The notes: a model not told the origin generated them from the letters alone. DNA of 64,000 nt from JBBPZA01 sp963728925 (GCA_963728925.1 CAVSMB010000028.1:124001-188000), one strand, 5' to 3'; shown: positions 26,091 to 33,869, numbered from the stretch's first letter. Program-made: numbers and translations.

Positions 26091-27403
26091 GCCTGAAAGC
26101 TCATGCGGGCGACCCACTTGGTGTTGTGCACCCCGGGGAGCGCCGGGACGATGACGCGGGCCGGGAAGCCGTGGTCGGGCGAGAGGTCGGCGCCGTTGAC
26201 CGACAGCGCGAGCAGCGAGCGCTCGTCGCCGAGCTGGCGCGCGCCGAGGGTCGCGCGGCGGAAGCTCCCGCGGGGCTGGAGCGACTCGACGAGCACGCTT
26301 CCCGCCGCCTGCGCGCCGACCAGGGCAGCGAGGTCACGAAGTGGCACCCCCGTCCAGCGCTGGGTGGTCGACCAGCCTTCGACACACGCGATCGGCAGCG
26401 TCTCGGTGCGCTGGGGCATCGCGAGCAGCTCGTCGCGCGAGAGCGTGCGGCGGCGGCCGCCGGCGCGCAGCTCCAGCCGCCACTGCGGCCCTGTCGCTCG
26501 CGGGTCGATCCCCGACGCGCGCGCCGACTTGTTGACCTGGAAGCCGTTGGGGCCGTCGCCGGGGTCGCGGCCGTGCGGGGCGAGGAGGGCGAGGCCGCGC
26601 AGCGGGCCGCCGACCGACTGACCGGCGGTGGTGAGGAGCAGGAACAGCGAGCCGCCCCCCACGAACGCGAGCAGCCCGCGCCGCGAGAGCGTCGGGGCGT
26701 CGGGCGCGACGGGCACCGTGGAGGACGGGTCGGCGGTCGAGCCGTGGGCGACTTGCGCTTCGGCTTCGGTCTCGGGCCGCGTGTGGGCGAGGTCGATGCC
26801 CAGCTCGGCCCGCAGGCGGCGGTGGCGGGTGGCCCGCAGTGCGACCGGGAGCTTGATCGCCACGTGGAAGAGGAAGGCGGCGATGAACACCCAGCCGCCG
26901 TAGTAATGGGCCGCCAGGAAGGAGAACTGCCACGGGTAGAAGAGCTGGACGTTGAAGATCCCCGTCACGAACTGGAAGAGGACGCTGCCGACGAGCAGCG
27001 CGAGGCTCAGGCGCTCGAGCGCGTGGGCGGGCGAGCGCACCGGAGGCCACTCGAAGAGCTTGGGAATGACCGACCACAGCTTGGCCAGCAGGATCGGCAC
27101 GACGGCGATCCCCACCGTGACGTGGAGCCCCTGGGTGAGCGCGTAGAGCCACGAGGGGCTCGTCGGCCATCCGAAGACGTAGAAGTCCAGGAAACCGGGA
27201 GTTCGACCGAGGTCGTTGGCCCCCAGGTCGGGCTGGTAGGCGACGTGCGAGAGCAGGCCGGTCGCGATCACGACCGGCAGGCCGACGAGGAGCGAGAGGC
27301 CGAGCACCGAGGTCAGCCACGGCCCGCGCAGGGGGCTGCGCCACGTCTCGCGCCGGGTCGGGCCGGGCGGCGGCGGTGGCCACGAGAGTCGCGGGATCGC
27401 CAT
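26087..27403 (-). CDS. Cytochrome-b561-like membrane domain fused to a sulfite-oxidase-fold molybdopterin domain
   Basis: 438 residues. The N-terminal half has about four membrane helices (near residues 30-50, 85-110, 135-155, 165-190) with histidines in HVTVGIAVV and FHVAIKLPV that could hold haem. Near residue 240 is a twin-arginine-like SRRGLLAFVGGGSLFLLLTTAG segment, then an extracytoplasmic domain with IACVEGWSTTQRWTGVPL, whose Cys is the molybdenum ligand of the sulfite oxidase/YedY fold, DHGFPARVIVP and HNTKWVARMSF. Family members oxidise sulfite or reduce sulfoxides, with electrons passing through the haem domain. Coupled to the downstream membrane protein. Confidence 0.85.
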   Translation of the reverse strand: MAIPRLSWPPPPPGPTRRETWRSPLRGPWLTSVLGLSLLVGLPVVIATGLLSHVAYQPDLGANDLGRTPGFLDFYVFGWPTSPSWLYALTQGLHVTVGIAVVPILLAKLWSVIPKLFEWPPVRSPAHALERLSLALLVGSVLFQFVTGIFNVQLFYPWQFSFLAAHYYGGWVFIAAFLFHVAIKLPVALRATRHRRLRAELGIDLAHTRPETEAEAQVAHGSTADPSSTVPVAPDAPTLSRRGLLAFVGGGSLFLLLTTAGQSVGGPLRGLALLAPHGRDPGDGPNGFQVNKSARASGIDPRATGPQWRLELRAGGRRRTLSRDELLAMPQRTETLPIACVEGWSTTQRWTGVPLRDLAALVGAQAAGSVLVESLQPRGSFRRATLGARQLGDERSLLALSVNGADLSPDHGFPARVIVPALPGVHNTKWVARMSFQA

Positions 27404-27454
27404 GCCCTCGAGGATGCCCGCTCGGGCACCGGGTCAGGGCGTTTCGGGCGGGCT

Positions 27455-27543
27455 GTTCACCGTTCCGTCATGCGTGCGAGCGCCGACGCGCCGTGTCGGG
27501 CGCCGACCGGGCGTGATCGCGGTCGAGTTCATCGTTCCGTCAT
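27455..27543. repeat. Pair of 17-bp direct repeats before the GT2 gene
   Basis: GTTCACCGTTCCGTCAT at 27455-27471 and GTTCATCGTTCCGTCAT at 27527-27543 differ at one base and are 72 bp apart start to start, about seven helical turns. They lie in the divergent region between the molybdoenzyme and the GT2 gene and may be paired regulator sites. Confidence 0.55.
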
Positions 27544-27578
27544 TGAAGGACGGCCCTGTGGCGGGAAGGGTCATGGCG

Positions 27579-28220
27579 ATGACCGACGTGATCCTCCCGG
27601 TCCTCGACGAGGCCGCCGCCATCCCCGGCGTGCTGCGCGCCATGCCCGCGGGCTTCTCGGCGCTCGTCGTCGACAACGGGTCCGGCGACGGTTCGGGCGA
27701 GCTCGCCGCGTCGCTCGGCGCCCGGGTGGTGCTCGAGGAGCGGCGCGGGTTCGGGGCGGCGTGCTTCGCCGGGTTGCGGGCGGCCCGAAGCGAGGTCGTG
27801 TGCTTCATGGACTGCGACGGCTCCCTCGACCCGGGCGATCTGCCCGCGGTCGCCGGGCCGGTGCTCGCGGGCGATGCGGACCTTGTCCTCGGGGCGCGCC
27901 GGGCGCAGGCCGGCGCCTTTCCGCTCCACGCACGCATCGCCAACGGCGCGCTGGCCTGGGAGGTGCGCCGGCGCTCGGGCGTCTCGGTTCGTGACATCGG
28001 CCCCATGCGCGCCGGGCGGCGCGAGGCGCTGCTCGCCCTGGGGATGGCCGACCGGCGCTTCGGCTGGCCGCTCGAGATGGTCCTGCTCGCGGCCCGCGCG
28101 GGGTGGCGAATCGAGGAGCGGCCGGTCGACTACCGCCCGCGCCAGGGGCGCTCGAAGGTCACCGGCACGGTGCGCGGCTCAGCGCGGGCGGTGCGCGACA
28201 TGGCCGCCGCCCTGCGGTGA
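27579..28220 (+). CDS. Family 2 glycosyltransferase (selenodomain-associated transferase 2-like)
   Basis: 213 residues. DVILPVLDEAAAIPGVL and LVVDNGSGDGSGELA form the nucleotide-binding half, VCFMDCDGSLDPGDL carries the DXD motif, and VRDIGPMRAGRREALLALGM is the acceptor-side loop. No membrane segments. ATG 27579 is preferred because GGGAAGGG at 27563-27570 is well spaced for it; ATG 27573 and GTG 27558 are alternatives. Overlaps the DUF2064 gene by 4 nt (GTGA). Resembles polyprenyl-phosphate glycosyltransferases such as mycobacterial Rv0539. Confidence 0.87.
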   Translation: MTDVILPVLDEAAAIPGVLRAMPAGFSALVVDNGSGDGSGELAASLGARVVLEERRGFGAACFAGLRAARSEVVCFMDCDGSLDPGDLPAVAGPVLAGDADLVLGARRAQAGAFPLHARIANGALAWEVRRRSGVSVRDIGPMRAGRREALLALGMADRRFGWPLEMVLLAARAGWRIEERPVDYRPRQGRSKVTGTVRGSARAVRDMAAALR

Positions 28221-28852
28221 GCACGCTCGTCGTCATCGCCAAGGCGCCCCGCGAGGGCCGGGTGAAGACGCGGCTGTGTCCTCCGTGCACCCCGGCGCAG
28301 GCGGCGTCGCTGGCGCAGGCCGCGCTGGCCGACACGCTGGCAGCCGTCGTCGCGACGCCCTGCGACCGCCGCCTGCTCGCCCTCGACGGCGAGCCGGGGC
28401 CCTGGTTGCCCGACGGGATCGAGGTGATCGCCCAGCGCGGCGACGGCCTGGCCGAGCGCCTGGCCTGCGCGTTCGAGGACGCGGGCGGGCCGGCGCTGCT
28501 CGTCGGCATGGACACGCCGCAGCTCGAGCCGGGCGGGCTGCGGGCGGGGATCGAACTGCTCGCCCGGCCAGGCGTCGACGCGGTGCTCGGGCCGGCGCCC
28601 GACGGCGGCTACTGGGCCATCGGCCTGCGCCGCCCCGACCCCGACGTCTTCCGCGGCGTCCCGATGAGCGTCACCTGGACCGCCGCGGCCCAGCGAGCAC
28701 GCCTCGAGCGCCTGGGCCTGCGCGTCGCAGACCTCCCGCGGCTGCGCGACGTGGACACGATCGGCGACGCGCTCACGGTCGCCCGCGAGGCTCCGGCCAC
28801 GCGCTTCGCGGCGCGGCTCGCGGCGATCGCACCCGGGGAGCAGGCCGCGTGA
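28217..28852 (+). CDS. DUF2064/TIGR04282-type transferase
   Basis: 211 residues with a nucleotidyltransferase-like GT-A fold: VVIAKAPREGRVKTRLCPP at the N-terminus is the family signature, LLVGMDTPQLEPGGL is the DXD-like segment and GPAPDGGYWAIGLRRPDPDVF is the most conserved stretch. The family is described as rSAM/selenodomain-associated transferase 1 or arsenosugar-pathway glycosyltransferase, and the related Rv0540 neighbours Rv0539/Rv0541c in mycobacteria. GTG start overlaps the GT2 stop; its own stop overlaps the methyltransferase start. Reaction not established. Confidence 0.87.
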   Translation: MSTLVVIAKAPREGRVKTRLCPPCTPAQAASLAQAALADTLAAVVATPCDRRLLALDGEPGPWLPDGIEVIAQRGDGLAERLACAFEDAGGPALLVGMDTPQLEPGGLRAGIELLARPGVDAVLGPAPDGGYWAIGLRRPDPDVFRGVPMSVTWTAAAQRARLERLGLRVADLPRLRDVDTIGDALTVAREAPATRFAARLAAIAPGEQAA

Positions 28853-29535
28853 GTGCCCTGCGGCCGGCGCTCGTCGATGCTCGGCCCGCCGACGCCTCGC
28901 CCCGCGACGCCTTCGGGCGGATGCTCACGGGCCAGGGCGGGGCGTGGCTCGCCCGGACCGGCGACGGCCGCGTTGTGCGGCTCCCCGTCGAGCGCTGGCT
29001 CGGCGAGCCGACGCCCGCCGAGCGCGAGCTGCTGGCCCGCGCCCGCGGCCCGGTGCTGGACGTCGCCTGCGGCCCCGGGCGGCTCGTCGCCGCGCTCGCC
29101 GCTCGCGGGGTCGCCGCCCTCGGCGTCGACCTCGCGCCCGCCGCGGTCCGGGCTGCGCGCCGGCGGGGGGCGAGCGCCGTGGTCGCCGACGTCCTGTGCC
29201 GCGTGCCGCGGGAGGGGAGCTGGTCGACGGTCCTCGTGCTCGACGGGGGGATCGGCATCGGCGGCGACCCCGCCGCGCTCCTCGCCCGGATGGCCGGCGT
29301 CCTCACCCCCGACGGCGAGGCGCTCGTCGAGCTCGACGCGCCGTCCGCGCGGACGGGCCCCCTGCGCGTGCGCCTGGAGAGCACCGGGACGCGGAGCGGC
29401 TGGTTCTCATGGGCGCGGGTCAGCGCCGCGGGGATCGAGCCGGTCGCGGCCGGGGCCGGGCTCGCCGTCCGCGAGCTCTGGCAGGCCGAGGGTCGCTGGT
29501 TCGCCCGCTTGCGCCGCGACCCGCAGGCCGGCTGA
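28849..29535 (+). CDS. Class I SAM-dependent methyltransferase
   Basis: 228 residues from GTG 28849, overlapping the preceding stop (GTGA). SAM-binding motif I is VLDVACGPGRLVAALAARG near residue 70, motif II GVDLAPAAV, and the post-motif DGGIGIGGD / MAGVLTPDGEALVELD follows. An N-terminal ~65-residue region with WLARTGDGRVVRLPVERWLGEP precedes it. Third gene of the GT2-DUF2064-methyltransferase operon, so it may methylate the transferred sugar (O- or S-methyl). Its 3' end overlaps the convergent epimerase by 129 nt. Confidence 0.88.
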   Translation: MSALRPALVDARPADASPRDAFGRMLTGQGGAWLARTGDGRVVRLPVERWLGEPTPAERELLARARGPVLDVACGPGRLVAALAARGVAALGVDLAPAAVRAARRRGASAVVADVLCRVPREGSWSTVLVLDGGIGIGGDPAALLARMAGVLTPDGEALVELDAPSARTGPLRVRLESTGTRSGWFSWARVSAAGIEPVAAGAGLAVRELWQAEGRWFARLRRDPQAG

Positions 29536-30561
29536 CGCGAACTCGGCCATCCCATCCTCAAAGGCGATGTCCGCCCGGAAGCGCAGGCGCTGCGCGGCGA
29601 GCTGCGCCGAGGCGAAGACGTGGCGCACGTCGCCGAGCCGGTACTCGCCGGTGACCTCGGGGGCGGGAGCGTCCTCGCCGGCGGCCGCCGCGAGCGCGCG
29701 CGCCATGTCGCCGACGCTGCGCGGCCGGCCGGAGGCGACGTTGTAGGCGCCGGGCGGGCTCTCGGCGCCCAGCGCGAGGACGTTGGCGGCCGCTACGTCG
29801 CGGACGTGGACGAAGTCGCGCAACTGGCCGCCGTCCTCGAACACCCGCGGGGCGCGACCGGCCGCAAGCGAGCTGCGGAAGATGCTCGCGACGCCGGCGT
29901 AGGGCGTGTCGCAGGGCATGCGCGGGCCGTAGACGTTGTGGTAGCGCAGCGCGGTGAGCGTCGCGCCGGTCTCGCGCGCCCACGCTGCGCACAGGTGCTC
30001 CTGGTGCAGCTTGGTGGCGGCGTAGACGCTGCGCGGGTCCACGGGCGCCGTCTCGGGGACCGGCTCGGGCTCGAGCGCAGCGCCGCAGCGCGGGCAGGGC
30101 GGCTCCCAGCGACCCGCGTCGAGGTCGGCCACCGTGCGCTCCTGTGCACGCACCTCGCCGTGGCGAGGGCACGCGTAACGGCCCTCGCCGTAGACGACCA
30201 TGCTCGAGGCGAGGACCATCCGACCCAGGAACCCGCGCCGGGTCAGAGCCCGGAGCAGCACCGCCGTGCCCAGGTCGTTGTGGGCGACGTAGTCGGCGAC
30301 GTCGCGCAGGTCCTGTCCGAGCCCGACCATCGCGGCCTGGTGGGAGACCGCGTCGACCCCTTCGAGCGCCCGCGCGACGACCGTCTCGTCGCGCACGTCG
30401 CCCCACGTCACCTCGGCGCGCGGGTCGAGGTCGCCCGGCCGCTCGCGGTGGGCCGCGGGGTGGAGGTTGTCGAGCACGCGCACCTCGGCGCCTGCGTCGA
30501 GCAGCGCCTCGACCACGTGGGAGCCGATGAAGCCCGCGCCACCGGTCACGAGCGCCCTCAC
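29407..30561 (-). CDS. NAD-dependent nucleotide-sugar epimerase/dehydratase with a zinc-ribbon insertion
   Basis: 384 residues of the extended SDR family. GGAGFIG (7-13) binds NAD; Ser119/120 and Y180AATK184 are the catalytic residues; RYHNVYGPRM and GGQLRDFVHVRDVAAANV follow. Between them, residues 131-159 hold C-x2-H and C-x2-C (C131, H134, C156, C159), a zinc-ribbon-like insertion absent from ordinary GalE. The last ~40 residues are low-complexity and lie antisense to the convergent methyltransferase, so they may be dispensable. Expected product: a 4-epimerised or otherwise modified UDP/GDP sugar for the surrounding glycan locus. Confidence 0.87.
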   Translation of the reverse strand: MRALVTGGAGFIGSHVVEALLDAGAEVRVLDNLHPAAHRERPGDLDPRAEVTWGDVRDETVVARALEGVDAVSHQAAMVGLGQDLRDVADYVAHNDLGTAVLLRALTRRGFLGRMVLASSMVVYGEGRYACPRHGEVRAQERTVADLDAGRWEPPCPRCGAALEPEPVPETAPVDPRSVYAATKLHQEHLCAAWARETGATLTALRYHNVYGPRMPCDTPYAGVASIFRSSLAAGRAPRVFEDGGQLRDFVHVRDVAAANVLALGAESPPGAYNVASGRPRSVGDMARALAAAAGEDAPAPEVTGEYRLGDVRHVFASAQLAAQRLRFRADIAFEDGMAEFASAGLRVAAQAGEPATLGLPELADGEPGPGRDRLDPRGADPRP

Positions 30562-30598
30562 GACCGGGCCGTCCCGCCGGCTCCGTCCGCCGGCGCCC

Positions 30599-31624
30599 TC
30601 ACGGCCGGGCCACCTTGATCTGGCCGAAGGTGGCGTAGGCGAAGCGCCCGTCGGCGAGGCGGACCACGCCCAGCGCGCAGTCGGTTGCCAGCGGCGCCCC
30701 CTCCGGGCCGCTGGGTGGGGCGCCGGGCCGCAGGCGGTAGCGCTCGAGCCGCCGCGAGCGCACGCCGCACACCGCGAGCTGGGTCGAGGAGATCGCCGCG
30801 ACCCCGGACGGCGCGGTGTTGGGCGGGAGCTCGAGGAAGGTGGCCACCTGCGGATCGCGCGCCCCGGGAGCCAGGCGCTCAGGACGCATGCCGGCCGCGT
30901 TGTCGGCGACCCACAGCGCCCCGGCGGGGGTGAAGGTGAAGGCGAACGGGTTGTTCCAGCCGCGCGAGAGCTCGCGCGGGCGCTGGGACGGCGGGCCCTC
31001 CGGACGCAGGCTGAGCAGCTTGCCGTTCGGCGTGCCCGCCAGCCGCACCCGTCGGGGCTGCTGCAGGTCCCCGATGCCGATCAGCAGGCGGCCGCCGGGC
31101 GTGAAGGAGAGGTGGCCGCCGTTGGCGAGGGTGGCGCTGGGCGGCCCACGCCACACGATCCGCTCGGCACCGGGAGCGACGCGCCCGACGAGGATCCGAC
31201 CGCCGGGTTCCGTCCACGCCGCGAACGTCGCGCCGCGGCGGTCGAGCGCGAGGCCGAGGAGCCCGCGCTGGCCGGCAGTGGACACAGCGACTCGCGCGAC
31301 GGGCCGCGGGTCGATGCGGCCGCGGGCGTCGGCGTCGCGCACGATCCCGGTCGTGAGCTCGCCGAAGCGCAGCCCGCCGCCCGGCAGCGCGACCATGGCG
31401 GCGGCCATGGGCGCCCGGGCGATCAGCACCGTTGGCGCGCGGACGGGCTCGTCGGGGCGCTCCTGCCGGCTGCCACAGCCGGCCGCCGCCAGGATGACAG
31501 CTGCGAGCGCGAGAGGGGCAAGCCGGGGTCTCGCCTCGGTGACGGCTGCGAGCGCGAGAGGGGCAAGCCGGGGTCTCGCGTCGGTGACGGCTGCGAGCGC
31601 GACGGGGGCGCGGCGCGGCCTCAC
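30599..31624 (-). CDS. Glucose/sorbosone dehydrogenase-like beta-propeller lipoprotein
   Basis: 341 residues. A signal peptide with lipobox LAAAGC (Cys near residue 47) suggests a membrane-anchored lipoprotein. The rest matches the PQQ-type soluble aldose dehydrogenase propeller: TAGQRGLLGLALDRRG, GGHLSFTPGGRLLIGIGD, GKLLSLRPEG, SRGWNNPFAFTFTPAGALWVADN. Whether PQQ is bound is uncertain because the catalytic His and Arg set is not all evident. The N-terminus is unusually long owing to a 45-bp tandem repeat. GTG start overlaps the stop of the upstream membrane transferase (GTGA). Confidence 0.75.
   Translation of the reverse strand: MRPRRAPVALAAVTDARPRLAPLALAAVTEARPRLAPLALAAVILAAAGCGSRQERPDEPVRAPTVLIARAPMAAAMVALPGGGLRFGELTTGIVRDADARGRIDPRPVARVAVSTAGQRGLLGLALDRRGATFAAWTEPGGRILVGRVAPGAERIVWRGPPSATLANGGHLSFTPGGRLLIGIGDLQQPRRVRLAGTPNGKLLSLRPEGPPSQRPRELSRGWNNPFAFTFTPAGALWVADNAAGMRPERLAPGARDPQVATFLELPPNTAPSGVAAISSTQLAVCGVRSRRLERYRLRPGAPPSGPEGAPLATDCALGVVRLADGRFAYATFGQIKVARP
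31501..31606. repeat. 45-bp tandem repeat inside a signal peptide
   Basis: Two nearly identical 45-bp units (31501-31545 and 31546-31590, one base difference) and a third partial copy to about 31606. In frame they encode the 15-residue unit ALAAVTEARPRLAPL repeated in the signal peptide of the propeller lipoprotein. Confidence 0.85.
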
Positions 31625-32982
31625 CACGGCGACCGGATCGCGGCCTGGAGGCCGATCGCGAGCGCGACCTGGGCCGCGAGCCAACCGCGCCCCGCGCGGC
31701 CGCCTCCGATCGCCGCGCAGGCGACCAGCAGCCAGGGCACGAAGGGAAGCCAGATCCGCTCCGTCTCGCCCTTGGAGAGGCCGCTCACGTCGGCGAAGGC
31801 CACCGCCCCCAGCACGGCTCCCGGGAGCAGCCACAGCCGCCGGTCGCGCAGCCGGGCGAGCCCCACCGCCGTCGCCGGGCCCACCGCGACGGCCAGCGCC
31901 GCGACGCTGACCACGAGGAAGGTCGCGTACGGGCGCGACGGGCTGAGCCCTCCGCGGTAGAGCTCTCGCGCGCGCTCCAGGCCGTCGAGCCACCAGAACC
32001 CGGCGAGCGCGAACGCGCCGGCCACCGCCGCGACTCCGAGCGCGCCCACGAGCAGCGGGCGGATCCTCCGCCGCGCGAGGGCCACCGCGAGCACGACGAC
32101 GCCGAGCGGCGCCACGCCGTAGGCGAGGTGCAGCGCGACGCCGAGCACGAGCCCGCCGCCCAGCGCCGTCGCGTCGCCGCGCCGGCCCGAGCGTCCCGTC
32201 GCGACCACCATGAGCGCGACGCCCGCTGCCGCGACGCCCATGAACAGCGCGTCCGCGCTCGTCGCGACCCACACCGCCGCGGGAGCGAGCGCGACGAAGG
32301 GCGCCGCGCGCCGCGCGACCGCCTCCCCGGCGAGCTCGCGCGCGGCCACGAGCGCAGCAGCGGGCGCGAGGGCCGCGCCGCCCAGCACGATCGCCGCCAG
32401 CACCCACTCGCCGTGCAGCCCGACCTCGCGCAGGGCGGCGAGCAGCGCGATCAGCCCGGGCGGATGGACCGACGCGTGGGTGGTCAGCTGGCCCGCGCGG
32501 TCCAGGAAGGACGACATGAACGCCAGCGGATCGCCCGCGCGCTGGACCTCGGCGAGATAGTCGGACGGGTAGAGCAGCGGCGCCGCGACCGCCCCGAGGC
32601 CGTCGGCGGCGGCGAGCGCCAGCGCCCACGCGACCGAGCCCAGGCCCGCGGCCAGCACCAGCCCTCGCCACGCCAGGCGGCGGGCCAGCGACGGCGCCCA
32701 CGCCACCGCCGCGGCACCGAGCGCCACGGCGGGGGCGAGCCCGAGGACCAGATGCGGGTCGAGCGCGCCCACCAGCGGCGGGTTGCCGACGTGCACGTCG
32801 ACCCCGCGGTCGTAGAGGCGCTCGACGAGCACACGGGAGACCGCGAGAAACGCTGCCCACAGGCCCAGCGCGGCGATCGCGTCGAGACCGCGCACGCGGG
32901 CCCACGGGCGACGCGGCGAGCGCGCGAGCGTGCGCGTCGAGCGTGCGAGCGTGGCCCGGCGCGGGCGGGTTCCGGCCTCCAT
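31621..32982 (-). CDS. Polytopic membrane glycosyltransferase, methylthioxylose-transferase (Rv0541c)-like
   Basis: 453 residues from ATG 32982. After a basic leader rich in Arg and Thr there are about 11-12 hydrophobic segments. The first loop has VERLYDRGVDVHVGNPPLVG and the last part FADVSGLSKGETERIWLPFVPWL, features I associate with the actinobacterial GT-C proteins related to Rv0541c, which adds methylthioxylose to lipoarabinomannan in M. tuberculosis. That specific function is inferred from resemblance and neighbours. TACGGT lies 10 nt before ATG 32982; a GTG at 33018 would add 12 residues. The ATG sits in the loop of a perfect hairpin. Confidence 0.75.
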   Translation of the reverse strand: MEAGTRPRRATLARSTRTLARSPRRPWARVRGLDAIAALGLWAAFLAVSRVLVERLYDRGVDVHVGNPPLVGALDPHLVLGLAPAVALGAAAVAWAPSLARRLAWRGLVLAAGLGSVAWALALAAADGLGAVAAPLLYPSDYLAEVQRAGDPLAFMSSFLDRAGQLTTHASVHPPGLIALLAALREVGLHGEWVLAAIVLGGAALAPAAALVAARELAGEAVARRAAPFVALAPAAVWVATSADALFMGVAAAGVALMVVATGRSGRRGDATALGGGLVLGVALHLAYGVAPLGVVVLAVALARRRIRPLLVGALGVAAVAGAFALAGFWWLDGLERARELYRGGLSPSRPYATFLVVSVAALAVAVGPATAVGLARLRDRRLWLLPGAVLGAVAFADVSGLSKGETERIWLPFVPWLLVACAAIGGGRAGRGWLAAQVALAIGLQAAIRSPW

Positions 32983-32994
32983 GAGGCCGGAACC
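32968..32994. promoter_or_regulatory. Perfect 12-bp inverted repeat with the start codon in its 3-nt loop
   Basis: GGTTCCGGCCTC and its exact complement flank CAT (plus strand), which is the ATG of the minus-strand membrane transferase at 32982-32980. If transcribed from further upstream the start codon would sit in a tight hairpin; if transcription begins after TACGGT (32998-32993), it is a DNA palindrome over the start. Confidence 0.7.
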
Positions 32995-33103
32995 GTACGC
33001 GTCGCCGGGCCCGGCCACGCCGTGGCGGGGCGAGGTTCAGCGTTTCGTCAGATCCGCCCGGCCCCGCGCCCGGGCGCCTCGCGGGTGCCGCCTCATCGCT
33101 CGC

Positions 33104-33109
33104 TACCCT
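33104..33109 (+). promoter_or_regulatory. -10 box of yceD
   Basis: TACCCT followed by 6 nt and the GTG at 33116: a leaderless arrangement. It lies in the 97-bp divergent region between the membrane transferase and yceD. Confidence 0.45.
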
Positions 33110-33115
33110 CGGAGC

Positions 33116-33640
33116 GTGGCCGTGGTCGCCGAAAGCTTCGATCTCGGCCGGCTCAGGCTCACCCCCGGGGAGGGGCGCAGGCTCGAGCTCGACGTGCCCG
33201 TCGGCGACTTCTGCTTCGCCGGCGAGCGCTACGCCGTGACACCTGCCCAGCCGGCCGCCACCCTCGACGTCTCCCGCATGACGGGCAACGGCTACGCGCT
33301 GCGCCTGCGGCTCGCCGCCGCGCTCGCCGGGCCCTGCATGCGCTGCCTCGAGGACGCCGCCCCCGTGCTGGAGGTCGACGCCCGCGAGGTCGAGCAGCCC
33401 GGCGGCGGCGAGGAGCTCGAGAGCCCCTACGTGCACGACGAGGTCCTCGACCTCCGGGGCTGGGCGCGCGACGCGCTGATGCTCGCGCTCGGCGGCGAGC
33501 AGATCCTCTGCCGGACCGACTGCGCGGGACTGTGCCCGGAGTGCGGGGAGAACCTCAATCTCGACCCGGGCCACGCCCACGAGCGCACCCCGGACCCGCG
33601 GTGGGCCAAGCTCGGAGAGCTGCGCCTCGACCAGGGCTGA
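33116..33640 (+). CDS. DUF177 (YceD-family) protein
   Basis: 174 residues. LAGPCMRCLEDA (CxxC) and, near the C-terminus, LCRTDCAGLCPECGENLN give the four-cysteine pattern of the DUF177 family. Family members are encoded directly before rpmF in most bacteria and plants and are implicated in 23S rRNA processing or ribosome assembly. Here rpmF follows after 31 nt. GTG start; a second GTG lies two codons later. Confidence 0.92.
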   Translation: MAVVAESFDLGRLRLTPGEGRRLELDVPVGDFCFAGERYAVTPAQPAATLDVSRMTGNGYALRLRLAAALAGPCMRCLEDAAPVLEVDAREVEQPGGGEELESPYVHDEVLDLRGWARDALMLALGGEQILCRTDCAGLCPECGENLNLDPGHAHERTPDPRWAKLGELRLDQG

Positions 33641-33655
33641 CCCCGGCCCCGCTGC

Positions 33656-33661
33656 TAGCCT
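33656..33661 (+). promoter_or_regulatory. Candidate -10 box of rpmF
   Basis: TAGCCT 10 nt before the rpmF ATG at 33672, in the 31-nt gap after yceD. An internal promoter would allow rpmF-plsX expression independently of yceD. Confidence 0.35.
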
Positions 33662-33671
33662 TCCCGCCGCC

Positions 33672-33863
33672 ATGGCAGTCCCCAAGCAGAAGCAGGCGCG
33701 CTCGCGCACTCGCAAGCGCCGTGCCCAGCACAAGGCCGCCGCCTCGGTCTACAACGAGTGCCCGCAGTGCCACGCGCCGCGGCGCCCGCACCGGGTGTGC
33801 CCCAACTGCGGGACCTACGCCGGGCGCGAAGTCGTCTCCCCGTCCTCCGACGCCGGGGAGTAG
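33672..33863 (+). CDS. rpmF: Large-subunit ribosomal protein bL32
   Basis: 63 residues. MAVPKQKQARSRTRKRRAQHK is the conserved N-terminus (first 20 residues diagnostic), followed by two CXXC pairs, CPQC and CPNC, forming the zinc ribbon of the zinc-containing form. Followed 6 nt later by plsX in the conserved rpmF-plsX order. Confidence 0.96.
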   Translation: MAVPKQKQARSRTRKRRAQHKAAASVYNECPQCHAPRRPHRVCPNCGTYAGREVVSPSSDAGE

Positions 33864-33869
33864 CCCCTC

